A stretch of DNA of 19,855 nt from Methanolinea sp. UBA473. Its GTDB lineage: Archaea; Halobacteriota; Methanomicrobia; Methanomicrobiales; Methanospirillaceae. Positions 13,625-19,855 of the stretch are shown in pieces. The position numbers and the translations under genes were made by a program. The notes under the pieces are model-generated. The model made no database searches. It saw only the letters and a list, made by a program, of their open reading frames with translations, and had not been told where the DNA came from. The DNA is taken from assembly GCA_002509495.1 (NCBI GenBank), contig DAEV01000066.1:1-19855 (forward strand). The letters run 5' to 3'. Numbering within the stretch: the stretch's first letter is position 1; every line of letters starts with the position of its first letter.

Positions 13625-14971
13625 TCAGCGTCTCCTGAAGAGGAGGAAGGCCGAGAGGATCCCGAGCGCGAGGACCGCCAGCGGACCGGCAGGGCCCGAC
13701 TTGGTGGGGGTGGGGGACGGGGAGAGTGTCGCGTCCACGGGTGTCACCTGGCCCGAGTTCACCTGCACGGCACCCTGCCAGTCCGCGTAGCCGGAAAGTT
13801 TCAAGAGGACCACGTGGGACCCGGCCTGGACTGCCGGGGATGTGAGCGGGGTGAGCCCGAGATAATTATTGTCCAGGTAGACCTGGGCACCGATGGGGTT
13901 CGAGGAGATCGCGAGGCCCCCTGTCCCCGGGGAGTAGGTGGGCTGCGTGGTCGGACCGACCGTAAGCGTCTGGGTCACCCGGGTGGTCTCGCCCCCGGTC
14001 ACGTATACGCTCCCCGTCCAGTCCTGGAACCCCGAGAGCGAGAGCCGGACCGCGTGGTATCCCGTCGACATCCCGCTTACGATCTGGGGCGCCGGGCCGT
14101 AATAGTTCCCGTCCACGTACACGCCCGCTCCCTGCGGGGTCGAGACCACGTAGAGCGACCCGGTGTTCGGGGGGATCTGGGACAGGTACACCGTCACCTG
14201 GGTGTTCCTCCCGGCCGTCACCGAGGCGGAGGTGGTCTTCGACTGGTACCCGGACTTGCTCACGTAGAGGGAGTGCGAGCCGGGATACACGTTGTTGAAC
14301 GTGCAGGGTGTCACCTGGGAGCTGCCTCCGTCCAGGACCGCGATGGCCCCGGTGGGGCTCGAGTCCACGCTGATGCTCCCGTAGTTCTGGACAGGGGAGA
14401 GCGAGGCCGACACGTAGACCGTCTGGTCCGGTGAGGGGTTTCCGGCATAATAATTGGTCCAGGTGCTGTATCCCGGGAGCGAGACGCTGATGGTGTGCCC
14501 CGGGGTCCCGGTGGTATAGACCGTGACGGTCAGGGGGGTGGTCCCCTTGTAGCTGTTGTCGAAGTACACGTTCGCCCCGGAGGGGGACGAAGAGATGTAG
14601 TAGTACCCCCTGTCCCCGCCGATCGTGATGGTCGGCTCCTGGGTTACCGGGATGAACAGGAGGTCGGCGTCGATCGTGATCGTCTCGCCTGCAAACGGGT
14701 TCCCGGAATAGGTCTGCTCCCAGTCGTAGTACCCGGGCTTGGTGATCCGGATGTGGTGCGACGGGTTGCCGGTCGATGAAACCGGGACGATCGTGGGGGT
14801 GGTCCCCTCGTACGACCCGTCGAAGTACACGCTCCCGCCGGAGGGGCTTGAGGCGATCTGGAAGTACCCCGTGCCTCCGCCGATGAGGCCGTCGTCGTCA
14901 TCCGCCGCCGCGAACCCCACGGCAAGGCAGGCTGCGAGCAGCCACAGAACCAGAAAGGAAGAGAACCGCAT
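13625..14971 (-). CDS. PEGA-repeat surface protein with C-terminal membrane anchor
   Basis: 448 residues from the ATG at 14971; a GTG three codons earlier is possible. The N-terminus is a signal peptide (FSSFLVLWLLAACLAVGFAAA) followed by DDDD. Five PEGA repeats follow at about 35-105, 122-192, 196-265, 273-338 and 350-420. Each has the pattern SSPSGxxVYFDxxYxGTTP, a hydrophobic strand and a GYxxW or GYQS turn. The repeats begin IASSPSGGSVYFDGS, ISSSPSGANVYFDNS, VDSSPTGAIAVLDGG, VVSTPQGAGVYVDGN and ISSNPIGAQVYLDNN. A proline/threonine-rich linker (PSPTPTKSGPAG) leads to the helix GPLAVLALGILSAFLLF and RRR, a typical stop-transfer anchor. PEGA domains are beta-sandwich modules of archaeal surface proteins. 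An S-layer or adhesion role is inferred. Confidence 0.9.
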   Translation of the reverse strand: MRFSSFLVLWLLAACLAVGFAAADDDDGLIGGGTGYFQIASSPSGGSVYFDGSYEGTTPTIVPVSSTGNPSHHIRITKPGYYDWEQTYSGNPFAGETITIDADLLFIPVTQEPTITIGGDRGYYYISSSPSGANVYFDNSYKGTTPLTVTVYTTGTPGHTISVSLPGYSTWTNYYAGNPSPDQTVYVSASLSPVQNYGSISVDSSPTGAIAVLDGGSSQVTPCTFNNVYPGSHSLYVSKSGYQSKTTSASVTAGRNTQVTVYLSQIPPNTGSLYVVSTPQGAGVYVDGNYYGPAPQIVSGMSTGYHAVRLSLSGFQDWTGSVYVTGGETTRVTQTLTVGPTTQPTYSPGTGGLAISSNPIGAQVYLDNNYLGLTPLTSPAVQAGSHVVLLKLSGYADWQGAVQVNSGQVTPVDATLSPSPTPTKSGPAGPLAVLALGILSAFLLFRRR

Positions 14972-15099
14972 GGAAATCACTCGTATACTTACGGAAATTG
15001 GGTTGGTACTACTTCAAGGATGCGGTGGATTCCTGACGGGAGAGAGGACCGCTCAGACAGGAGCGAAGGGAAAGGCCGGCAGGGCGTCCCCCTTCCATG
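14972..15099 (-). promoter_or_regulatory. Spacer between feoB and the PEGA gene
   Basis: Minus-strand CGTAAGTATACGAGTG (14983-14998) is a possible TATA region but lies only about 20 bases before the ATG at 14971. No other gene or strong hairpin is seen in these 128 bases. Confidence 0.3.
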
Positions 15100-17085
15100 T
15101 CACATGAAAAGGGCCAGCACGCGGAACGCGATCCCGCCGATCGCAATCGCGACCAGAACCTCGGTGGCCGAGATCACGAGGGCAGATTTCCAGTCGAACT
15201 CCGATGCGAGCACGAGGATCACCGGGATGCACGGGATGTAGAGCATCGAGACCAGTGCGAGGACGATCATCTGGACGGGCGAGAGGACCAGCGCAAAGTC
15301 CGCCGTCCCGAAGATCACCGCCAGGGTGAGGATTGTCAGCTCTTTCCGGACGACGCCGAACAGGAGCGTGATCCCTACCGCCGCAGGGAGCCCGAGCCAG
15401 AGGACGGTGATTGGCGCAAGGAGGTCGTTGACGGGCGAAAGAAGCCCGGCCGCGTAGAATGCCTGGAGAGCCGCACTCCCGATGATATAGGCGGGAAAGA
15501 CGATCCAGACGAGCGAGCGCGTACGCGCCCATGTCTGGTTCAGGATCACCGCGGGAGAGGGGATGTGATAGTCCGGCATCTCCATGATCAGGCCCACCGA
15601 CTCGCCCGGAACTGCCCGGTAGGCGATCCGGCCGAGGACGATGATCAGGACGATGTCGAATGCATAGAGGGCGAGAGCCCACCATATGTCGACGAACGCA
15701 GCGACCAGCCCGAGGATCACGACCGTCCGTGCCGTGCAGGGAACGAGCGTCACCAGAAAGGCGGCCAGGAGTTTCTGTTTCTGCGACTCCATGATCCTGC
15801 AGGAGTAACAGGCCGGGACATTGCACCCGTACCCCAGGATGAGCGGGATGATCGCCTTTCCGTGCAGCCCGAGCCTGTGCATGCCGCGGTCGAGCATCAC
15901 CGAGATCCGGGTGAGGTACCCGGAGTCCTCGATCACCGCGAGGGCAAGGTAGAACGGGAGCACGTACGGGATCACGAGCGTCACGCCGGCGACAAAGCCG
16001 GTGAATGCGCCGTTCCAGAGGATATCCATGAACGGCCCGGAGATCACCGGCTCGTACTGCTCGAACTGCGAAAGGAACTCCGCAAGGAACGCGGAGGCCT
16101 GCGCCCCGAAGACAAAAGTCCAGACCAGCAACCCGCCGATCACGCCGATGACGCAGAGGTACCCGAGGACCGGGTGGAGTGCGAGGTCATCGATCCGTTC
16201 CGTCAGGCTCCTCCTTCGTCCGCCTCCCGGCTCGGTGATCGTCACCGCTTCTGCCGCGATCCGGTCCGCGACCAGGTACCGCTCGGCGCTGATCACGACA
16301 CAGGACGGCTCGCCGTGGATCGACTCGATCTCGCGGGCGAGGACGTCCGCAGCCTCCACAGCGCCCGGATCCTGTGCCGAGAGGATCCGGACGATCTCCG
16401 GGTCCCGCTCCAGCAGTTTGATCGCAATGAACCGTGCAGGATACCGGAGATTTGCCGGATCGAGCAGAGCCTGGACCTTTCCGATCCGTTCCTCGATCTC
16501 CCTGCCGTACCGGAGTTGCGGAGGGACCGGGCGTTCCTTCACGAGGCCGGAGATTTCAGCAGTCAGCGCAGCGATTCCCTTTCCCCGGATGGCCACGGTC
16601 GGGACAACCGGCACCCCCAGCAGATTCGAGAGCTTGCGGGTGTCCACCGCGATCCCCTTCTTTTCGGCCAGGTCGACCTGGTTGACCGCGATCGCCAAAG
16701 GTGGCGCCAGTTCCAGCAGCTGGATCGTAAAGAAAAGATTCCGCTCCAGTGCGGAAGCGTCCACAACATTGATGACGGCGTCAGGGTGTTCCAGAGCGAT
16801 GAAATCCCGCGAGACGACCTCCTCCAGGGAGTACGTGGAGAACGAATAGATCCCGGGCAGGTCGATGACCCGGATCCGCCTCCCTTCGTGAAGCAGTATT
16901 CCCTCCGCCCTCTCGACCGTCTTTCCCGGCCAGTTCCCGATGATCTGGTCTACACCCGTCAGCTGGTTGAAGAGGGCGCTCTTTCCCACATTGGCATTCC
17001 CTGCAAGGGCGATCGCGTAGTCTGCAGGATTCCTGCGGGGATTTCCTCCGGGCGGGCATCCCCTGCACCCGGGACAACCGCTCAT
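15100..17085 (-). CDS. feoB: Ferrous iron transporter FeoB
   Basis: 661 residues from the ATG at 17083-17085, which overlaps the dtxR stop (ATGA). The N-terminal G domain has G1 GNANVGKS (29-36), the switch region NWPGKTVE, G3 DLPG (75-78) and G4 NQVD (135-138). A GDI-like helical region follows, then the membrane domain with two Gate motifs: VIPYVLPFYLALAVIEDSGYLTR, GYGCNVPACYSCR and VPCTARTVVILGLVAAF. FeoB moves Fe2+ across the cell membrane, coupled to GTP. Compared with the usual NVPAIMATR, this protein has cysteines in NVPACYSCR, and it begins with a Cys-rich tail MSGCPGCRGCPPGG. Slightly shorter than bacterial FeoB. The preceding gene supplies its regulator and a FeoA domain. Confidence 0.95.
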   Translation of the reverse strand: MSGCPGCRGCPPGGNPRRNPADYAIALAGNANVGKSALFNQLTGVDQIIGNWPGKTVERAEGILLHEGRRIRVIDLPGIYSFSTYSLEEVVSRDFIALEHPDAVINVVDASALERNLFFTIQLLELAPPLAIAVNQVDLAEKKGIAVDTRKLSNLLGVPVVPTVAIRGKGIAALTAEISGLVKERPVPPQLRYGREIEERIGKVQALLDPANLRYPARFIAIKLLERDPEIVRILSAQDPGAVEAADVLAREIESIHGEPSCVVISAERYLVADRIAAEAVTITEPGGGRRRSLTERIDDLALHPVLGYLCVIGVIGGLLVWTFVFGAQASAFLAEFLSQFEQYEPVISGPFMDILWNGAFTGFVAGVTLVIPYVLPFYLALAVIEDSGYLTRISVMLDRGMHRLGLHGKAIIPLILGYGCNVPACYSCRIMESQKQKLLAAFLVTLVPCTARTVVILGLVAAFVDIWWALALYAFDIVLIIVLGRIAYRAVPGESVGLIMEMPDYHIPSPAVILNQTWARTRSLVWIVFPAYIIGSAALQAFYAAGLLSPVNDLLAPITVLWLGLPAAVGITLLFGVVRKELTILTLAVIFGTADFALVLSPVQMIVLALVSMLYIPCIPVILVLASEFDWKSALVISATEVLVAIAIGGIAFRVLALFM

Positions 17086-17807
17086 GAACCCTCTTTTTCG
17101 GGGACCTCGACGAAGATGTTCGCGGCGATGGCGCAATCGAGTGCGATCTTCGTCCTCCGGACCGCGACCTCCACCGGTCCGTCCAGGGGAATTTTCCTCG
17201 TGACGGATACCTTCGTCCCGATCGTGAGCCCGAGATCGGAGAGGCGCCGGGCGATCCTCTGGTCCCCGCGGATGAACGCGAGCTTTGCGGTCTCCCCTGG
17301 AGCGAGAAGGGTGACCGGGACGATCTTCCGGTCACGGGGGGATTTGGGCTCCGGGACTCCCTCGCCCACCGCTGCGTCGCATTCGCAGCAACTCCCCACG
17401 CCGCGGCTGCAGGGCTGGATCGGGCTCCCGTGCGGGCATTGCGAAGGGGCGTTCAACATACGGCAGAGGGCGTTCTCAGTTTCCGCAGAGATCGCGTGCT
17501 CCATCCTGCAGGCCTCCTCATGGACCGTCTCACTCCGGATCTTGAGCACGTCGGTCAGGAAGACTTCGAGGAGCCGGTGCCGCCTCTTGATCGTCCCGGC
17601 AATTCTTCCGCCCTCCTCCGTAAGTGTCGCACCGCGATAGGGTTCGTACCGGATGAGCCCCTTGTCAGAGAGGCTTTTTAGCACCTCGGTCACGCTCCCC
17701 GGGGAGATCTTCAAGCATTTTGCGATGGCGGTAGTCTTCGCCGCCCCGTCCCGCAACTCGAGATCGTAGATCGCTTCGAGGTATTCCTCGACCTGCTCCT
17801 GTGGCAT
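17082..17807 (-). CDS. DtxR/MntR-family iron regulator fused to a FeoA domain
   Basis: 241 residues from the ATG at 17805-17807; the longer frame from 17843 would swallow the operator. Residues 1-70 are a winged helix (EEYLEAIYDLELRDGAAKTTAIAKCLKISPGSVTEVLKSLSDKGLI, then YRGATLTEEGG). Residues 75-130 are the metal-binding/dimer domain, with KRRHRLLEVFL, EEACRMEHAIS (the C-E-H ligands of DtxR) and CPHGSPI. A Cys-rich linker PCSRGVGSCCEC follows and then a FeoA/SH3-like domain at about 165-241 (LAPGETAKLAFIRGD, RLSDLGLTIGTKVSV, VEVAVRRTKIALD). It is expected to sense Fe2+ and repress this operon. The Cys-rich linker could bind zinc or iron-sulfur. Confidence 0.93.
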   Translation of the reverse strand: MPQEQVEEYLEAIYDLELRDGAAKTTAIAKCLKISPGSVTEVLKSLSDKGLIRYEPYRGATLTEEGGRIAGTIKRRHRLLEVFLTDVLKIRSETVHEEACRMEHAISAETENALCRMLNAPSQCPHGSPIQPCSRGVGSCCECDAAVGEGVPEPKSPRDRKIVPVTLLAPGETAKLAFIRGDQRIARRLSDLGLTIGTKVSVTRKIPLDGPVEVAVRRTKIALDCAIAANIFVEVPEKEGS

Positions 17808-17815
17808 CGTACCAT

Positions 17816-17868
17816 AATTTAGGTTGACCCAAATTATAAACATTTAGGTCACCCTAAATATATTACCA
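17816..17868. promoter_or_regulatory. Tandem DtxR-like operators and promoter of the iron operon
   Basis: Box 1 is AATTTAGGTTGACCCAAATT (17816-17835), with 7 of 8 arm bases paired. Box 2 is ATTTAGGTCACCCTAAAT (17842-17859), with perfect 7-base arms. Both share TTTAGGT..ACCC.AAA. On the minus strand TTTATAATTT (17830-17839) and TAATATATTT (about 17857-17866) are TATA candidates. The first gives a start very near the ATG at 17807, and the boxes would block the polymerase. Confidence 0.75.
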
Positions 17869-17901
17869 GGCGGACACAGACCGTCGTAACCGGTGTCCCT
17901 T

Positions 17902-18435
17902 TCAGGGATTTTTGTCCGCTTCACCCGGTGGAACCTGCCAGGCCCGGTACTCCGGAGTCGCATCCAACATGTCGTTCCACAGCCAGGCCATCCTGTCGAG
18001 GAACCACAACTTGCCCGCGTACACCAGCGCAGCCCCGAACAGCGTCGGCCAGGGATCGAAGACGAGGACCCCCCAGAGGACAAACAGCATCCCGGCGCCG
18101 GATACCGCGGAGAGAATGTCAGGGACTTTCCGGTGATGTGCAGGCACGGGGACAGAATCGCGGTTGAGCCAGACCCGTTCGCCCAGCACCGCCCTCGATG
18201 CCCAGTGGTCAAAGGACTCCGGGGCGGGGAAGAGCCGGGGATTCCCCCAGGTCCACAGGATCGCCAGGGCTATCGGGACGAGGGCCCACCACCCGAGCCA
18301 GAGGCGGCTCCAGAATGTGAAAATAAGGAGCGGAAGCACGGTATTTCGCGTGAATACGCTCCACGGGTTGGCATGCCGCATCCACGTCGCCTCGTCCAGC
18401 CGAAAGACCCTCCCGATTGCCCGCTCGAGCGTCAT
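17902..18435 (-). CDS. DUF6653-like membrane protein
   Basis: 177 residues, probably the archaeal DUF6653 family. It has TWMRHANPWSVFTRNTVLPLLIFTFWSRLWLGWW near the start, followed by PIALAILWTWGNPRLFP. Three to four hydrophobic segments are visible (about 31-44, 46-64, 110-128, 130-143), between which lies a polar stretch with ASRAVLGERVWLNRD. The C-terminus contains many tryptophans and ends in a charged tail. The function of the family is unknown. Its 3' end is about 95 bases from the dtxR start, and both run in the minus direction, so it lies upstream of the iron operon but that operon has its own promoter. Confidence 0.75.
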   Translation of the reverse strand: MTLERAIGRVFRLDEATWMRHANPWSVFTRNTVLPLLIFTFWSRLWLGWWALVPIALAILWTWGNPRLFPAPESFDHWASRAVLGERVWLNRDSVPVPAHHRKVPDILSAVSGAGMLFVLWGVLVFDPWPTLFGAALVYAGKLWFLDRMAWLWNDMLDATPEYRAWQVPPGEADKNP

Positions 18436-18915
18436 ACCGGTGAGTATCGCCGTCCTGCATAATGGGCGTATGGGTACAGGGGACAGTCAACGATGAAATT
18501 TCCCGATCAAGAGAACAATCCGGACCGCGATCTATTCAGTGCACCTTACGGAAAATTCATGAGTGCAGCGGCCGATCGGCTAAAAAACCCCGTAGTTTGG
18601 TGGAACACTGTAGACCCCTGTTTGTTTTACGAAATTCCGTCGATATCCTGAATCACGAATCTCAATTGCGGTCGGCTCAACCAGGATCCGTTCTTTCCGC
18701 CGTTTCATTCGTTCATGGAACTATGATCCGCGAGGTATCACCCGTCCTCAAATTGATCGATCCACCGTCAACTGATCAGAACCGTTTTTGATAAACTATA
18801 TATGGTCAACCTACACACGTTGACATAAGCTTCTGCCCATGGACGAAAAAAAGTTCGAGAACCGGAGGTTCCCGGGTTTATCTTCCATGAGTTTATCCCT
18901 GGCAGTATTGAACCC
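18436..18915. other. 480-base spacer with TATA box and DtxR-like half site
   Basis: No convincing gene lies here; the longest frame (18462-18791) has no domain or coding character. The perfect 10-base palindrome GCCGATCGGC is at 18571-18580, followed by a run of A6. The right end holds the promoter-like element described separately. Confidence 0.5.
18791..18824 (+). promoter_or_regulatory. TATA box next to a DtxR-like site, upstream of the ABC gene
   Basis: AAACTATATATGG (18793-18805) is a strong TATA element. It runs into GGTCAACCTA (18804-18813), the exact reverse complement of TAGGTTGACC in box 1 of the iron operon. GTCAAC (18805-18810) and GTTGAC (18819-18824) also form an inverted repeat with an 8-base spacer. 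Placement at the TATA box suits a repressor. Confidence 0.5.
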
Positions 18916-19038
18916 ATGAACGAGAAAGTCCATGACGACCGTCACTATCGAAGAGATTGTTCCGTATTCACCGGATATATGCAACCCCGAAAATGCACTG
19001 AATGTACATTGAAAAGATCCTGTCGGAGATCCGCATGA
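18916..19038 (+). CDS. Possible 40-residue Cys-rich protein
   Basis: An ATG at 18916 opens 40 codons whose stop overlaps the preferred start of the ABC gene (ATGA). The product has four cysteines, DCSVFTGY and KCTECTLKRSC, spaced like a small zinc knuckle. There is no clear ribosome site, and another frame over the same bases (18932-19012) is also open. I treat it as uncertain. Confidence 0.25.
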   Translation: MNEKVHDDRHYRRDCSVFTGYMQPRKCTECTLKRSCRRSA

Positions 19039-19855
19039 AAATTCCCGAACCAGACCCTGAACCCGAAAAAAATGTTCTGCACGTTGGACACCTCACCAAG
19101 ACCTTTGACAGCAGGAATATCCTCGAAGAGATCAGTTTTTCCGTCAACAAGGGCGAGGTGTTCGGCCTCTTAGGCCCGAACGGTGCGGGCAAGACCACGC
19201 TCATCCGGACAATCCTCGATATCTTCCGGCCCGATGCCGGGACGATCTCGCTCTTCGGCAGTGCGTTCTCCGATGAGATCAAGGACGCAATCGGCTACCT
19301 GCCCGAGGAAGGGAGCCTGGATAAAGAGATCCCTGTCGCGGAGTGTATCCGGTATTTTGCAGAACTCAAACACGTGGATGCGATCGAGCGGAAGATAGAC
19401 GAGTGGCTGGAGAGGCTGGATCTCACAGAATACCGGAACAAAAAGATACAGGAACTGAGCAAGGGAATGCACCGGCGCCTCCAGTTTATTCTCGCGGTCA
19501 TTCACAAGCCGGACCTCCTCATCCTTGACGAGCCGTTCTCGGGACTTGACCCGCTCAACATAAAAACCCTCAAGGATATTCTCCTTGGCTTACGTGACAA
19601 CGGCACGACCTTGATCATGAGCACGCACCAGATGGACGAGGTGGAACGGATGTGCGACCGGATCCTCATGCTCAATGATGGGAAGATGGTGCTCTACGGC
19701 AGTCTCGACGAGATACGCCAGCAGTTCGGGTTGTCGGTCGAGGTCCGCTACGAAGGCCGGCTCCCGCATATCGACCATATCCTGAGTGTCAACGACTCCG
19801 GCAACATCGCTGAGCTGATCGTGGAAAAGGATGCCGACACCCAGGCCATCTTAAA
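19035..19855 (+). CDS. ABC transporter ATP-binding subunit, cut by the right edge
   Basis: 273 residues before the edge. The ATG at 19035 has GGAG 7 bases upstream; an alternative ATG at 19002 directly follows an in-frame stop and has no ribosome site. The ATPase motifs are complete: Walker A GPNGAGKTT (47-55), Q-loop region YLPEEGSL, signature LSKGM (141-145), Walker B LLILDEPFSGLDP (161-173) and H-loop STHQ (H198). Similarity to NatA/CcmA-type ABC-2 export ATPases is highest, judged by YLPEEG and the LSKGM signature. Export of ions, lipids or drugs cannot be told apart. The permease presumably follows to the right. The TATA box and DtxR-like site at 18.8 kb lie about 210 bases upstream. Confidence 0.92.
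   Translation, partial: MKIPEPDPEPEKNVLHVGHLTKTFDSRNILEEISFSVNKGEVFGLLGPNGAGKTTLIRTILDIFRPDAGTISLFGSAFSDEIKDAIGYLPEEGSLDKEIPVAECIRYFAELKHVDAIERKIDEWLERLDLTEYRNKKIQELSKGMHRRLQFILAVIHKPDLLILDEPFSGLDPLNIKTLKDILLGLRDNGTTLIMSTHQMDEVERMCDRILMLNDGKMVLYGSLDEIRQQFGLSVEVRYEGRLPHIDHILSVNDSGNIAELIVEKDADTQAIL

Noticed and set aside
13625..14971. Tandem repeats that might be a CRISPR or minisatellite
   Set aside because: The periodicity of about 70-80 residues comes from PEGA domains in a single coding frame; bases are diverged and there are no equal spacers.
15097..17640. 847-codon plus-strand frame
   Set aside because: It lies opposite feoB and dtxR, which have full motif sets. The translation is a charged low-complexity sequence typical of antisense frames.
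18462..18791. 109-codon plus-strand frame in the spacer before the ABC gene
   Set aside because: No domain, no ribosome site and no coding bias; it ends just before the TATA element.
1..19855. CRISPR array, rRNA, tRNA, insertion sequence or integrase
   Set aside because: I saw no regular direct repeats, no conserved RNA motifs and no transposase or recombinase domain in either strand.

Overview
The window looks like chromosome from a euryarchaeal methanogen, most likely order Methanomicrobiales. The evidence is a DtxR-FeoA fusion regulator next to FeoB, a PEGA-repeat surface protein, a DUF6653-type membrane protein, many archaeal VapB/VapC and HEPN/MNT modules, TATA-type promoters and U-rich terminators. 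The lineage is inferred from family content; no rRNA or methanogenesis gene is present.

Region 1 (1-4230, minus strand) is an AT-rich cluster of four tightly packed genes: a GT4 glycosyltransferase, a radical SAM enzyme with a degenerate cobalamin-binding-like N-terminus, a second GT4 glycosyltransferase and a class I methyltransferase cut by the left edge. It looks like part of a transferred surface-glycan or glycolipid locus. Base composition changes sharply near 4.4-4.5 kb; from there on the window is GC-rich. The first GC-rich gene (4392-5549) is a GT2 polyprenyl-phosphate sugar transferase with two C-terminal membrane helices.

Region 2 (5.7-11.4 kb) is a toxin-antitoxin archipelago. It holds MntA/HepT, a decayed second MNT-HEPN pair, VapBC, an AbrB-type antitoxin with a PIN toxin, a ribbon-helix-helix antitoxin with a PIN toxin, and a second VapBC. 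An EamA/DMT transporter separates the last module from the rest. Two copies of a diverged repeat and a HepT-like scar lie just downstream of two of the PIN toxins, so the spacers are decayed modules rather than empty DNA.

Region 3 (11.4-15 kb) encodes envelope and unknown proteins: a DUF457-type membrane protein, a secreted TPR protein transcribed divergently from it, a SnoaL-like protein and a five-repeat PEGA protein with signal peptide and C-terminal anchor.

Region 4 (15.1-17.9 kb) is a ferrous iron uptake operon: DtxR-FeoA regulator then FeoB, overlapping by ATGA. Two tandem DtxR-like operators lie in its promoter. The ten-base core of one recurs, beside a TATA box, at 18.8 kb upstream of an ABC transporter ATPase that runs off the right edge. 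That suggests iron control of the transporter. A DUF6653-like membrane protein lies between them on the opposite strand.
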